Assembly (NCBI GenBank): GCA_019636475.1
Contig: JAHBXN010000001.1
Coordinates: 248,001-312,000, forward strand
Direction: 5' to 3'
Origin: Phycisphaerae bacterium
GTDB taxonomy: Bacteria; Planctomycetota; Phycisphaerae; UBA1845; UTPLA1
Length of the DNA: 64,000 bases
Shown: one piece after another, positions 1-9,938 of the stretch
How the letters are laid out: the number at the start of each line of letters is the position of its first letter
Position numbering within the stretch: the first letter of the stretch is position 1
Program-made: the position numbers and the translations under genes
Notes under the pieces: model-generated
What the model was told of the DNA's origin: nothing
The model's database searches: none
Seen by the model: only the letters and a program-made list of their open reading frames with translations

Positions 1-805
1 GAGCGAGCGGCAACCATGTATGAAACGGGAAGAGCGGCACCTTGATCGCGAACCCGGCGAAAAATGCAATAAACAGCCAGAATTGCTCGCGATCGGTCAG
101 ATGCGGCGCGAGTTGGTACAGCACATCGAGATCGAATGTCAGCGCCGTCGGAAGCCCGGTATCCCCGGCAATCCATGCCGCCTTCCAGCCCAGATAGAGC
201 ACGCCGGCGAACGTCAGGAGGCTTCCGGCCAGCGTGTAAATAAAGAACATGTTGGCGGCCTTGGCGCGTTCCTTGCCGCCCCAGATGCCGATCAGGAAAA
301 ACAGCGGGATCAGTGTGAACTCGAAAAAGACGTAGAAAAGCAGCAGATCCCGGGCGCAGAACACTCCGAGCATTGCGCCGTGCAACAGCAGCATCAATGC
401 GTAATACTCACGCTGCCGCGTCTGAATGCCCGTAAAGCTGGACCAGATTGCCAGCGGCGTCAGCATGGCCGTCAACAGCAGCAGCGGCATCGAGACGCCA
501 TCAACACCCAGCTTGTATTGAATTCGGATCGCCGAGTCGCCGGCTGCCTCGCCCCCCATGATCCAGTCCGACTGCTCGACGAGACAGTAGCCGCCGGTAC
601 GCCACATCGATGATTGATCGAGGAATGCCGCCAGGGCAATCGCCGCGACGATGAGCGTCGCGATTGAGATGCCCAGCGCGAATCGGCGTGTCGCGACCGC
701 ATCCCAGGCCGATCGTGAAAAAATCACGACTGAGCCGATGATCGGCAGGAGGATGAGCACCGTCAGCAGATGCCGCCCCATGAAATTGTTCAAAATCGAT
801 TCCAT
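1..805 (-). CDS. nuoM: NADH-quinone oxidoreductase subunit M (NuoM), C-terminus off the left edge
   Basis: Proton-pumping antiporter-like membrane subunit of complex I. About 268 N-terminal residues lie in the window and the frame is open to the left edge. The protein starts MESILNNFMG and has an N-terminal membrane segment. It then shows NuoM hallmarks: a YKLGVDGVSM stretch, the FFEFTLIPLFFLIGIWGG helix with the conserved membrane glutamate, and FAIKVPLFPFHTWLP just before the edge. The start at 805 is chosen because it is the first ATG after the nuoL stop, 60 bases away; an ATG at 781 is an alternative. It is the last complex I gene visible in the G-H-I-J-K-L-M order, and nuoN probably follows outside the window. 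The family call is firm; only the end is unknown. Confidence 0.93.
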   Translation of the reverse strand, partial: MESILNNFMGRHLLTVLILLPIIGSVVIFSRSAWDAVATRRFALGISIATLIVAAIALAAFLDQSSMWRTGGYCLVEQSDWIMGGEAAGDSAIRIQYKLGVDGVSMPLLLLTAMLTPLAIWSSFTGIQTRQREYYALMLLLHGAMLGVFCARDLLLFYVFFEFTLIPLFFLIGIWGGKERAKAANMFFIYTLAGSLLTFAGVLYLGWKAAWIAGDTGLPTALTFDLDVLYQLAPHLTDREQFWLFIAFFAGFAIKVPLFPFHTWLPLA

Positions 806-865
806 TGCGTTGCGAGTTTCAAGTTACGGGTTTCGTGATCCGTTTCCGTTGAGGCGACCGAAGTC

Positions 866-2971
866 TCACGCGCTCGAAAGCACCCACCAGAGAATCGCGA
901 CCAGTCCCAGCATCATGCCCAGCGCATAGCCCTGCATGGCTCCCTGCTGCCAACCGCGAAGCAGGAATCCGATCGCGCGGGGCAACGCCGCAATGATCCA
1001 GAGCAGTGTGTTGATGACAAATCGGTCGCACGCATAGCACAGGTCGCCGATCCGCCGCAGCGTTCGAACAAAGGCATAGTCGTACAATTCATCCACGTAG
1101 TACTTGTGATAAAACAACTGATAGATCGATCCGCTTGCCAGTGCGATGGCCAGCGGGATACCCGGTCTTCGCGTGTAGAAATACCAGGCATTGAAGATGC
1201 CGTATGCCGCGATACCGGCCGAAAGCCACATCAGCCAATGGCCGCCCGCATGGGCCGCCGAGCCGGATGCCGCGTGTGCGTCACCGCCCGCATGCGAGAG
1301 AATCGGCGCTGCCGCCACGGTCATTTCGTGGTGCTTCGCATCGGCGAACACCGGCTCGAGGAAATGGTGGAACGCCCCGTGCGGTTCGAACATGCCCAGG
1401 AAACGACCCTCGCCGGGCCCGACGCTCACGCCGACATATCCGGCGAAAACCGCCCCGATCGCGAGCACCACCAGCGGCACGGCCATCCAGAAACCCGATT
1501 CGTGTGCGTGTTCCACGCCCCGCGGCAGTCGCACTTCATTGTGAAAGGCCATATAGATCATGCGGAACGTGTAGAACGCCGTCAGCAATGCGGTCAATAG
1601 TCCGATCCAGCCCAGCCAGGGCGTCGAACTGGACAGTGCGGCATGAATGATTTCGTCCTTGCTCCAGAAAGCCGCAAGCAGCGGGACGCCCGCAAGCGCC
1701 GCCCCGGATATCAGGAATGTGAAATACGTCACCGGCATGCCGCGACGCAGGCCGGAGAAACGTCGTATATCAATCTCCCCGGCCATCGCATGCATCACGC
1801 TGCCCGCGCCGAGAAACAGGCAAGCCTTGAAGAATGCGTGGGTGTAAAGGTGGAATACGGCCGAATCAAAAGCGCCGACGCCGAGAGCCAGGAACATGTA
1901 GCCCAACTGGCTCAGCGTGGAGTAGGCGAGGATGCGCTTCATATCGAACTGCGTCAGCGCAATGGTGGCGGCAAAGATCGCCGTCGCCGCGCCGATGCCG
2001 CCGACAACCCACATGGCAATCGGTGACGCGGCAAAAATGATGCTGCAGCGGGCCACCATGTACACACCGGCCGTCACCATCGTCGCGGCATGAATGAGTG
2101 CGCTCACCGGCGTGGGGCCTTCCATCGCGTCGGGCAGCCAGACATGCAGCGGCAACTGCGCACTCTTGCCCATCGCACCACAGAACAACAGCAGGGCGAT
2201 CGTCGTAATGCGTTCCGTCGTCAACGGCATGCCGCCGGCCGTGACGCCCTCGGCCACCTGCGAGAAGACCCCTTCGTAATCGAGCGTGCCGAAAGTCAGG
2301 TAGATCAGCAGGATTCCCAGACCGAACCCGAAATCGCCGATGCGGTTGACCAAGAAGGCCTTCTTTGCGGCGGCCGCCGCGGCGGGCTTGTCGTAGTAAA
2401 AACCGATCAGGAGATAGCTGCAAAGGCCGACCAGTTCCCAACCGAGATAGAGCAGAAGGAAATTGCCCGCGAGCACCAGCGCACACATCGAAAACACGAA
2501 CAATCCGAGAAAGGCGAAGAAGCGCTCATAGCCCCGCTCGGCATGGCCGTGGTGGTCTCGCATGTATCCAACGGAATACATGACAACCATGGTCGAGACG
2601 GAAAGAACGGTGAGCAGCATGACGATGGTGAGCGGATCAACGCGGAAAGTGACGTTCAGCCATTCCGACCTGCCCGCGCTGATCCACTCGTAGATTGGAA
2701 TGGAGTGTTTGAGCTTCTCGTAGCCGACTTCGTGGGACGGATCGACCGTTGCCTGTGCGGATACTCGATCGACCAGATCCGCCGAGCCGCGCGCGGTCTC
2801 GCCTTTCACCTGGAAGAACAGGCTCACGGCGAAGAAGAGCGAAGCCGCGACTCCCAGGAGAACCAACCAGTGCGATCGGTCCTTCAACATGCGCAGGCCG
2901 ACAATTCCGACGAGCGCACTACCGGCCAGAGGAAGCAGCGGAATTAGAATCGCGAGTGTCCGGGTGTCCAT
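866..2971 (-). CDS. nuoL: NADH-quinone oxidoreductase subunit L (NuoL)
   Basis: Largest antiporter-like membrane subunit of complex I, with the long lateral helix that couples electron transfer to proton pumping. At 701 residues it is slightly longer than the usual 600-670. Conserved features seen are the WELVGLCSYLLIGFYY segment near residues 175-190, the KAFLVNRIGDFGFGLG segment near 205, the PLHVWLPDAMEGPTPVSALIHAATMVTAG core near 275-300, and LTQFDMKRILAYSTLSQLGYM near 340-360. A His- and Ala-rich extramembrane stretch near residues 550-580 precedes the C-terminal helices. It sits 12 bases after nuoK and was probably translated from the same message. Confidence 0.97.
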   Translation of the reverse strand: MDTRTLAILIPLLPLAGSALVGIVGLRMLKDRSHWLVLLGVAASLFFAVSLFFQVKGETARGSADLVDRVSAQATVDPSHEVGYEKLKHSIPIYEWISAGRSEWLNVTFRVDPLTIVMLLTVLSVSTMVVMYSVGYMRDHHGHAERGYERFFAFLGLFVFSMCALVLAGNFLLLYLGWELVGLCSYLLIGFYYDKPAAAAAAKKAFLVNRIGDFGFGLGILLIYLTFGTLDYEGVFSQVAEGVTAGGMPLTTERITTIALLLFCGAMGKSAQLPLHVWLPDAMEGPTPVSALIHAATMVTAGVYMVARCSIIFAASPIAMWVVGGIGAATAIFAATIALTQFDMKRILAYSTLSQLGYMFLALGVGAFDSAVFHLYTHAFFKACLFLGAGSVMHAMAGEIDIRRFSGLRRGMPVTYFTFLISGAALAGVPLLAAFWSKDEIIHAALSSSTPWLGWIGLLTALLTAFYTFRMIYMAFHNEVRLPRGVEHAHESGFWMAVPLVVLAIGAVFAGYVGVSVGPGEGRFLGMFEPHGAFHHFLEPVFADAKHHEMTVAAAPILSHAGGDAHAASGSAAHAGGHWLMWLSAGIAAYGIFNAWYFYTRRPGIPLAIALASGSIYQLFYHKYYVDELYDYAFVRTLRRIGDLCYACDRFVINTLLWIIAALPRAIGFLLRGWQQGAMQGYALGMMLGLVAILWWVLSSA

Positions 2972-2983
2972 GCGATCAGCAAA

Positions 2984-3286
2984 TCAGCCTCTCAGGCTTC
3001 TCCAGTTTTCTGCATCCAATGTCCCGCGGCGGCGATATAGCATGACGACGATCGCGAGACCCAGTCCCGCTTCCACCGCGGCAATCACAAGCACGAAGAT
3101 GCCCAGCGCCTGCCCCTGCAGATTGCCGTGCATCAGTCCGAACCCAACCAGATTCACCAGGACTCCCTGGAACATGACTTCCGTACACAGAAACATGACG
3201 ATCATGTTGCGCCGGGTCAGAAAGCCGACAACGCCGATGGCAAACAGGAAAGCGCCGACGAAGATGAGTGCGATCGGATGGGGCAT
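2984..3286 (-). CDS. nuoK: NADH-quinone oxidoreductase subunit K (NuoK)
   Basis: Small three-helix membrane subunit of complex I, homologous to MrpC and mitochondrial ND4L. The 100 residues match the family length. The second helix carries the conserved glutamate in FLCTEVMFQGV (about residue 37), and the third carries the second conserved glutamate in LVIAAVEAGLGLAI (about residue 72). Both belong to the membrane proton path in the family. It lies between nuoJ (68 bases upstream) and nuoL (12 bases downstream). Confidence 0.96.
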   Translation of the reverse strand: MPHPIALIFVGAFLFAIGVVGFLTRRNMIVMFLCTEVMFQGVLVNLVGFGLMHGNLQGQALGIFVLVIAAVEAGLGLAIVVMLYRRRGTLDAENWRSLRG

Positions 3287-3354
3287 TGCGAATTTTCGAT
3301 CTCGTGTCCTGGGTTCCCGTATCTAATTCGACGCGATATACGCACGCTGATTTG

Positions 3355-4128
3355 TCAGAACGGCTCCACCGTCCGGCCCGCATGGCCGGGGACCACGTGA
3401 TCCCCAGGCTCGTCCGGGCGCGGCAATCGCTTCCGCGCGATGGCAATCGCGCCGACCATGGCGACCATCAGCAGCACAGCCGCAAGTTCCACGCTTACGG
3501 CGAAGTCCGTCATCAGCAGCCTGCCGAGTTCGATCGTGTTCCGAACCGAAGTCGCCTCCGCCGCAGCCGCGTCAAAACGCTCCCAGTTGCGACCGGCGAT
3601 CATGCCGGTCAGTGCGGCCATCAGCATGAATCCGCACAGCGCGGCCCAGACCGGCTCGCGAGCGTTGCGATCGTAATCGAGCACGGCGGCCACTCGCCCG
3701 CGCATCGCCGGTGACTGCTGCGACAGCATGATGACGAAAACATAGGTCACGAGAATCGCACCGGCATAGACGATCACCAGCGCCGCTCCAAGGAATTCCG
3801 CGCCGCAGAGGATCAACATCGCCGCCGTCGTAATCACGACTGCAACGAAATACAGCGCCGCGTAAACCGGCTTGGGATGAGTCACGACGCGGACAGCCGA
3901 CCCGATTCCGAGCAGTGCCAGCACACAGAACGTAACCTGGCCGGGATCGGATCCAAGCGCGGTGAACAGCGCTTCGAGCAGGTACACCATCGCCGCGGCC
4001 CCCGCGGCCAAGACAAGAATGAAGCCGCCGCTGCGCGGTGCGCGGCCCTGCTTGGGCAGTCCGACGTAAATGCCGAACGCGACCAGTGCCGCGACAAGAT
4101 ACGAGATGTATGCAAGCGGGACGGACAA
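3355..4128 (-). CDS. nuoJ: NADH-quinone oxidoreductase subunit J (NuoJ)
   Basis: Membrane subunit of complex I related to ND6. The family core is in the middle: HPKPVYAALYFVAVVITTAAM (split over the conserved helix near residues 85-105), then EFLGAALVIVYAGAILVTYVFVIML near 110-135, which contains the conserved YAGAI segment. The protein has 257 residues against the usual 165-210. The excess is mainly an N-terminal extension with two extra predicted membrane helices before the core. The start at 4128 gives a hydrophobic N-terminus (MSVPLAYISY); a shorter start inside the extension cannot be excluded. The gap to nuoI is 122 bases and holds nothing recognisable. Confidence 0.92.
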   Translation of the reverse strand: MSVPLAYISYLVAALVAFGIYVGLPKQGRAPRSGGFILVLAAGAAAMVYLLEALFTALGSDPGQVTFCVLALLGIGSAVRVVTHPKPVYAALYFVAVVITTAAMLILCGAEFLGAALVIVYAGAILVTYVFVIMLSQQSPAMRGRVAAVLDYDRNAREPVWAALCGFMLMAALTGMIAGRNWERFDAAAAEATSVRNTIELGRLLMTDFAVSVELAAVLLMVAMVGAIAIARKRLPRPDEPGDHVVPGHAGRTVEPF

Positions 4129-4250
4129 CTCGAAACTCCATCAGGCCGTTCGGACCGCAATCGACGAATCACGCCGCGTTCGGACCGAGTCCTTCGTCAA
4201 TGCCACCGGCGAGCCGCTTCACACATCGCGCGCCGGGCGCTTAAGCCCAA

Positions 4251-4820
4251 TCAATACCCCGTAATGGCCGGACTCTTCCGCGGCTTCTCATCCTTGGTTC
4301 GATCGAAGACGGTCAGCAGCTTCTCCTTGTCGAAGATCATCTCCTCGCGGCTGGAGCCGACAAGATGGTACTCTGGTGTCAATTCAATGGCATCAACCGG
4401 GCAGGCTTCCTCGCACATGCCGCAGTAGATGCATCGAAGTTCGTCGATGTCGAACTGGATCGGGTATTTCTCGCGGTCGGGCCACGGGCTTTCGGCGCCC
4501 TGAATATGGATGCAATGCGCCGGACACGCCGTCTCGCACATGAAACACGCCACGCACGCGACGCGACCTTGTTCATCGCGATTCAGACGGTGCACGCCGC
4601 GATAGTTTTCCCGGCGAACCTGACGCCGCTGCTCAGGATACTGGATGACTTTCTGCTCGCGAACCTTCGTCGCGAACAGGTGTCGAAGCGTCGTCTTCAG
4701 GCCGCCGAAGACCTGCGGCAGATACAACCGCTCGGCCATCGTCAGCTCAGGCTGATCGACGAAGACGACGTCGGTTTCTCTCCAATTCGGCCTGGACACC
4801 TCAGTCCACCTCGTTTCCAA
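4251..4820 (-). CDS. nuoI: NADH-quinone oxidoreductase subunit I (NuoI)
   Basis: Peripheral-arm subunit carrying two [4Fe-4S] clusters (N6a and N6b) that pass electrons toward quinone. Both ferredoxin motifs are present: CVACFMCETACP near residue 88 and CIYCGMCEEACP near residue 130, each CxxCxxCxxxCP. An N-terminal amphipathic region (LPQVFGGLKTTLRHLF) would lie on the membrane, as in the family. The length of 189 residues is normal. It starts 20 bases after the nuoH stop. The conserved block after the second motif (PVDAIELTPEY) is also present. Confidence 0.96.
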   Translation of the reverse strand: METRWTEVSRPNWRETDVVFVDQPELTMAERLYLPQVFGGLKTTLRHLFATKVREQKVIQYPEQRRQVRRENYRGVHRLNRDEQGRVACVACFMCETACPAHCIHIQGAESPWPDREKYPIQFDIDELRCIYCGMCEEACPVDAIELTPEYHLVGSSREEMIFDKEKLLTVFDRTKDEKPRKSPAITGY

Positions 4821-4840
4821 ATCAACTCAGTCCCGCGATC

Positions 4841-6043
4841 TCAGGAGCCGATCGCACGTTCCTTCTTCAAAAGGCTCGTCTGCCGGCCAGTGATGGGCCG
4901 GGAAACCGCGGCGCCAAAAACGCCGCACACCAGAAGGATCACGACATTTCCCACCACTGAATACCACTGCGGCAGCCGGTTATACACAATCCAGATTTGC
5001 AGCAGCACGAGCATCATGCCCATCGGCACGAGCGATTTCCACGCTAGGCCCATGAGCTGGTCATACCGGAATCTCGGCAAAGTCCAGCGGACCAGCATGT
5101 ACGCGCAGATGAACAGCCCGATCTTCCCAAAATACACGCCCATCCGAACGAGCATGGCGAACACGCCCGTCGATTCATTGACCCATGCCGAACCAGGGAA
5201 GAAGTCCGGCAGAAGATAGCCCCCGAAAAAGAGGGCAACCATGAACGCGCTGGCCGTGATCATGTGGGCATACTCACCAAGAAAGAACATCGCCCACTTC
5301 ATCGCGCTGTATTCGGTGTGGAATCCGCCAATAAGCTCCTGCTCCGCCTCAGCCAGATCGAACGGTGCGCGATTCGCCTCCGCCAGCGCTGTGATAAACA
5401 GCACCAGCGCGGCCAGCGGATGGTACGCAACCGTCCACCAACTCCCCGCCTGCACGGAAACGGCCTCCTCCAGGCGCATGGAACGTACCGTCAGAATCGC
5501 GACGAGCACCATCATCGCCATAGGAATCTCGTAGGAGAGCATCTGCGCCGCCGCACGCATGCCGCCGTAGAAGGCATACTTGTTGTTGCTTGCCCAGCCC
5601 GCCAGCACCACGCCGTACACTCCGAGTGAACCGACCGCGATGATATACAGCAGACCGACATCGATGCTCGCCACCTGGCAATGCAGCGTCTCGCCTTCAG
5701 GCATCCACGGCCAGCGGAATTCGCCACCCCAGGGTATCACCGCGTAGCCGATCATCGACACGACAAACGCGATGAACGGCGCGATGATGAAAAGCCCGCG
5801 TTCCACATTAAGAGGAATAATGTCCTCTTTCATGAAGAGCTTGATGCCGTCGGCCAGCGGTTGCAGCAGACCAAGTGGACCGACCCGGTTCGGACCGTAC
5901 CGATCCTGCACCCAGGCTGAGATTTTGCGCTCAAGCAGGATGCAATACGCCACCGCCGTCATGATGACGCCGAATATCGCCAATGCCAGCAGGAGGCTGA
6001 AAGAAAACTGATCGGCGAGAATGTCCTTAATCAAGTCGACCAT
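4841..6043 (-). CDS. nuoH: NADH-quinone oxidoreductase subunit H (NuoH)
   Basis: Heel subunit of complex I, homologous to ND1, forming the quinone-access chamber. Family signatures are the RKISAWVQDRYGPNRVGPLG loop (about residues 39-58), LQPLADGIKLFMKED just after it, the ANRAPFDLAEAEQELIGGFHTEYS segment (about residues 223-246, which carries the acidic residues of the quinone channel) and the C-terminal TLPRFRYDQLMGLAWK block. The length of 400 residues is slightly above typical. It lies between nuoG (25 bases upstream) and nuoI (20 bases downstream). Confidence 0.97.
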   Translation of the reverse strand: MVDLIKDILADQFSFSLLLALAIFGVIMTAVAYCILLERKISAWVQDRYGPNRVGPLGLLQPLADGIKLFMKEDIIPLNVERGLFIIAPFIAFVVSMIGYAVIPWGGEFRWPWMPEGETLHCQVASIDVGLLYIIAVGSLGVYGVVLAGWASNNKYAFYGGMRAAAQMLSYEIPMAMMVLVAILTVRSMRLEEAVSVQAGSWWTVAYHPLAALVLFITALAEANRAPFDLAEAEQELIGGFHTEYSAMKWAMFFLGEYAHMITASAFMVALFFGGYLLPDFFPGSAWVNESTGVFAMLVRMGVYFGKIGLFICAYMLVRWTLPRFRYDQLMGLAWKSLVPMGMMLVLLQIWIVYNRLPQWYSVVGNVVILLVCGVFGAAVSRPITGRQTSLLKKERAIGS

Positions 6044-6068
6044 GGCCTTCGCAACTCAATCGCACCAC

Positions 6069-7688
6069 TCAATGTGCATGTTCCGGCATTTCCGGTGGAA
6101 CATGCGGGTTGGCAAACTGCGGCAGGGTCTTTGCCATCAATTCTCTCACGGCACTGGCGCTGTAAATACCGGGCCGGCCGGACAAGGCGTACAGGTACTG
6201 GCCATCCCGCTGGCAGCCTTCGATCGGATTGATTGCCGCATCAAACGGTTGAATCATGTTCTGCGAATTAACGAACGTGCCGGATCGTTCCGCCCAGGAG
6301 CAGGCGGGAATCACGATGCTCGCTGCCTCCGTCACGGCATTGGGAAGGATATCCTGAGCGATCAACGTGTCGATCTTCGCGACGGCCGACGCCAGTTCCT
6401 TCGGCACCCAGTCGCCCGGATACCCGCCGACGATCCAGGCCGCTGAGACGTTGCCGCCGGCTGAATTCTGAACGAACTCGTCAAACGAGCACGTCGGCCC
6501 GCCGAGCGCAGCCATTACCATCTCAATTCCACGACGATTCGGGCACTTTTCCGCGCTGATCGTGAAACGCACCGGTCGGCCATCGCCAATCGGAAATCGC
6601 TTATCCTCGCCATCGACTGGAATGAAGCCGGACGACAGCAGCGCACCCGGCGCGATCTCGCGGACAAATGTCCCGAGCAGCCACGCCTCCTCGCACGACA
6701 TGAACGGCGAGAGCACGACCGCCAGGCGCTCGGCGCCTTTTTCATTCACCGCGGCAGTTAGCCACAGCCGCACGATCTCACTCAATGCGGTCCATTCCGG
6801 ATGACTCACATCAACGCCACGGCGGACAGACAGTTTGTTCAGCCGGCGATCATCGTGAACATATTTCCAGCCGTAGCGGCCTTCGTCACACATCCACCAG
6901 TCATTCACGCCCGGGTTGTATCGAGGCTTCAGCCGCCAGACCTTGCCGTCGTTATGATCCACGCGGATGGCACAGCCGGTCGCGCAGCCGGCGCAGACGC
7001 TCGGCGTTTCCTTGAGAAACCAGACGCGCTGCTTCATGAGGAAGTCTTTGTCGAGCAGCGATCCAACGGGGCAGATATCGACCACGTTGCCCTGAAGCTC
7101 GTTCTCAAGCGGCACACCGGGAAATACATCAATCTCGGCCTTGCTGCCGCGCTGAACAACGGCCAGCTCGCCGGTGCCGACGACCTCGTTGCAGAATCGC
7201 ACGCAGCGTGTGCACATGACGCAGCGATCCTGATAGAGGAGTGTTTTGCTGCCGATGTCTTTCTTGGGATTCTTGTTCTTCGCCTCCACCATTCGGCTGC
7301 TGGCCTCGCCGAATTTCAGCGAATAATCCTGTAGGTAGCATTCGCCGGCCTGATCGCAGACCGGACAGTCCAGGGGGTGATTCAGAAGGAAGTACTCCAT
7401 GCACTCCCGCTGGTTTTCCTGAACCTTGTCGGATGCGAACCGAACCTCCATGCCGTCCTTTGCAGGCGTCTGGCAACTTGGGAAGAGCTTCGGGGCCCAA
7501 TCCATCTCCTTGGTCTTCGGATTGGGCATCTTCATTTCCATCAGGCAGAGCCGACACGACGCGACGACCGGCAATCCGGGATGGTAGCAGTAATGCGGAA
7601 CATCCCAGCCCGCTTCCAGCGCGGCCTGTAGCACCGGGACGTTCTCCCTGCACTCCACCGTCTTGCCGTCAATGATGATCTTGGCCAT
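6069..7688 (-). CDS. nuoG: NADH-quinone oxidoreductase subunit G (NuoG)
   Basis: Peripheral iron-sulfur subunit that relays electrons from NuoF. The start at 7688 (MAKIIIDG) is chosen because a plant-type ferredoxin domain begins there; the frame is open upstream to 7775 but that part looks non-coding. The [2Fe-2S] ligands are C34, C45, C48 and C72. The His/Cys cluster (HPLDCPVCDQAGEC), a [4Fe-4S] CVMCTRCVRFC motif with a later CPVGSL, and a molybdopterin-type CAGCATGC motif with a distal Cys follow in order. The last corresponds to the optional N7-like cluster. At 539 residues it is short: the degenerate molybdopterin domain is cut down compared with 680-900 residues in many bacteria. It is the first gene of this nuo run. 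Confidence 0.93.
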   Translation of the reverse strand: MAKIIIDGKTVECRENVPVLQAALEAGWDVPHYCYHPGLPVVASCRLCLMEMKMPNPKTKEMDWAPKLFPSCQTPAKDGMEVRFASDKVQENQRECMEYFLLNHPLDCPVCDQAGECYLQDYSLKFGEASSRMVEAKNKNPKKDIGSKTLLYQDRCVMCTRCVRFCNEVVGTGELAVVQRGSKAEIDVFPGVPLENELQGNVVDICPVGSLLDKDFLMKQRVWFLKETPSVCAGCATGCAIRVDHNDGKVWRLKPRYNPGVNDWWMCDEGRYGWKYVHDDRRLNKLSVRRGVDVSHPEWTALSEIVRLWLTAAVNEKGAERLAVVLSPFMSCEEAWLLGTFVREIAPGALLSSGFIPVDGEDKRFPIGDGRPVRFTISAEKCPNRRGIEMVMAALGGPTCSFDEFVQNSAGGNVSAAWIVGGYPGDWVPKELASAVAKIDTLIAQDILPNAVTEAASIVIPACSWAERSGTFVNSQNMIQPFDAAINPIEGCQRDGQYLYALSGRPGIYSASAVRELMAKTLPQFANPHVPPEMPEHAH

Positions 7689-7913
7689 CCAACACACTTC
7701 GGCCGCCCGGAAGACCCGGTCCCGCCGACACCTCTGATGCCTGTCCACCTGTCTCGCGCGGAACGGACTTGTCACCGACGCGATCGCAAACCCCGGCAGC
7801 CGTTGGGCCTGACGGAGTTCGTGAAAAATATCACATAGTTGCGGCGGATTCTAGCCCAAATTCCGCCGCATCGCGAGAGCCGGAAAAGCGGGGATTGCCG
7901 GCCGCCGTGCTCG

Positions 7914-9938
7914 TTAGATCAGCAGTGCGCGGTTCCGGCTTCGCTCGAGTTGTGAATTGATTGAGGCGAAGAGTTTTTCGCGTTCGATCGGCTTGGTGGC
8001 GTAATCATCGCACCCGGCCCGGATGCATTTTTCGCGATCATCAGCCATGGCATGCGCGGTTAAGGCGATGATCGGCGCGGAATATCCCCGGGCGCGCAGC
8101 GCCATTGTCGCCTCAAGGCCGTCCATCTCCGGCATCTGCACGTCCATGAGAATCACGTCGAATGGACGCCCCCGAAGAAGTGCGTCGGTCGCCCCGTTCA
8201 AGGCTTCCCTGCCGGAATTCACAACCGTGACTTCCGCTCCGGCTCGCTGAAGGATGTAGCAGATCAAGCGTTGATTGTCGGGCCCGTCTTCCGCGAGCAA
8301 AAATCGCCGACCCTTGAAGCATACCGGTTTAGGCTTGGCGGTCATGTTTTCATCGATAAGTTCATTCGCCGCCTGCTTTTCGACCATTGCGAGCGCCGGA
8401 TCCCTGATCCACTTCAATGAAGAAACATCCCCGATGGCGATCCGGCAGCGGAAAGTCGTTCCGATTGCGGGTCGTGAATAAATCAGCTCGATATCGCCGC
8501 CGAGCAGTTGGGCCAATCGCTTGCTGACCGCGAGTCCGAGGCCGGTGCCTCCGAAACGCCGAGTCATCGATGCATCAGCCTGCGAAAACGCCCGGAACAG
8601 GGCGCGGGCCTGCTCATCCGTGATGCCGATTCCGGTATCATGCACGTCAAACTGGAGCGAGTGTGTCGGCTCCGCGACATAGCGTACAGAGAGTTTCACT
8701 CCCCCGTTCTCGGTGAATTTGATGGCGTTGCCGAGGAGGTTGATCAGTATCTGGCGAAGGCGTGTCGGGTCGCTGATGACCGTTTCGGGAATCGGGCCTG
8801 TGAATTCGACTTTGATCGCCAGATTTTTTGAATCGGCCCGTACTCTCATGAGTGACAGGACGTCGGACACGACCTGAATCGGCGCACAGGGCACCTGCTC
8901 GACCGGCATTCTCCCCGATTCAATCTTCGACAGATCCAGAATGTCGTTGATGATCCGCAGCAGGTGATCGCCGTTGCGTTGAATGGTTCGCAGCGCGCTG
9001 ATTCGTTTTTCCGGCGCACGGTTGATATCGCCGTCTTCGATCAGCAGGTCCGCGTAGCCGAGAATCGCCGCCATGGGCGTCCGAATTTCGTGACTCATGT
9101 TTGCGAGGAATTCGCTCTTTGCGGTGTTTGCCGCATCCGCTTCGGCGCGCGCTCGCTCTAATTCGCCATTGACCGACTCCAGTCTTTCGACCATCGCCTC
9201 CATTTCGAGCTTGTGCTCCGCAAGTTCCCTGTTCGCGATCTGAAGATCGCACGTCCGATCCGCCACTTCGCGTTCGATTCGTTCATTCGTTCCCTCCAGT
9301 TCGGATTGCTGGCGCGCAAGCTCGCGCAGCCGGGATACCCCCTGAATGCAGGACTGGATCAGGAAGATGTCCTCAAATACCACCCAGCCCGCGTGCTCAA
9401 GCGTGCGCCAGGGACTGGCCAGAAGCACGCCATACACTGACTGGGGCCAATAGATGCCTCGAAATGCGTGGTCGGCCGTCACAACCGCTGTTGCTGTCAG
9501 CAAGACCCGCCAATCGCGATAGAACGCGAGGAATGCCAGCGAACCAAACACATGGAAGTGGGTTTCGATTCGCCCGCCCGTCAAATGGATCAGCAATGCG
9601 GACCAGACTGTCTGTGCGATCGCAATGACATGCCGTGTCACCGCTTCGCCGGGTCGCGTGATCGCCAGGTAGATCGGCAGGCTGCTGATGATCGCACCGA
9701 GAATCAGCGCCGCATAGACATGGATGTGAAGCCTGTTGATCGGACCGGACCAGGTCCTGGGGGAAACCAGCAACGCCGCGATCACGCCGAGAACGAACTG
9801 CGACAACATCAGAACGATGAACATTCGATCGGTTCTGGTTCGGATCGCCAGAAGGCTGTTGCACAGAATCGCCTCGCCACGTGCGGTCAGCGGCGCGGAC
9901 GCACAGTTTTCCGAGGATGCGGTCTGAGCGGGGATCAT
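7914..9938 (-). CDS. Membrane-bound hybrid histidine kinase with C-terminal receiver
   Basis: Two-component signalling protein of 674 residues. Residues about 38-190 form five or six membrane helices, including a histidine-bearing [19 protein letters not shown] segment. A coiled coil (about 200-270) leads to the HisKA domain with the H-box [10 protein letters not shown] (His283), then an ATPase domain with visible N, G1 and G2 boxes ([25 protein letters not shown]). A receiver domain follows at about 540-674 with the phospho-acceptor Asp in [13 protein letters not shown]. The start ATG at 9938 overlaps the upstream stop as ATGA, so the two genes are probably translationally coupled. The signal sensed is unknown; the upstream thioredoxin-like gene suggests redox or a metal, which is inference. 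No separate DNA-binding output is present nearby. Confidence 0.9.
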   Translation of the reverse strand: MIPAQTASSENCASAPLTARGEAILCNSLLAIRTRTDRMFIVLMLSQFVLGVIAALLVSPRTWSGPINRLHIHVYAALILGAIISSLPIYLAITRPGEAVTRHVIAIAQTVWSALLIHLTGGRIETHFHVFGSLAFLAFYRDWRVLLTATAVVTADHAFRGIYWPQSVYGVLLASPWRTLEHAGWVVFEDIFLIQSCIQGVSRLRELARQQSELEGTNERIEREVADRTCDLQIANRELAEHKLEMEAMVERLESVNGELERARAEADAANTAKSEFLANMSHEIRTPMAAILGYADLLIEDGDINRAPEKRISALRTIQRNGDHLLRIINDILDLSKIESGRMPVEQVPCAPIQVVSDVLSLMRVRADSKNLAIKVEFTGPIPETVISDPTRLRQILINLLGNAIKFTENGGVKLSVRYVAEPTHSLQFDVHDTGIGITDEQARALFRAFSQADASMTRRFGGTGLGLAVSKRLAQLLGGDIELIYSRPAIGTTFRCRIAIGDVSSLKWIRDPALAMVEKQAANELIDENMTAKPKPVCFKGRRFLLAEDGPDNQRLICYILQRAGAEVTVVNSGREALNGATDALLRGRPFDVILMDVQMPEMDGLEATMALRARGYSAPIIALTAHAMADDREKCIRAGCDDYATKPIEREKLFASINSQLERSRNRALLI

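Noticed and set aside
20-613. 197-codon plus-strand open frame at the left edge
   Set aside because: Antisense to nuoM, whose protein sequence is clear on the minus strand.
2090-2947. 285-codon plus-strand open frame
   Set aside because: Antisense to nuoL; Arg/Gln/His-rich composition, no family resemblance, caused by the codon bias of a GC-rich gene.
7689-7913. Promoter of the nuo operon
   Set aside because: TAGAAT and GATATT candidates exist on the minus strand, but neither has a -35 box at the right distance.
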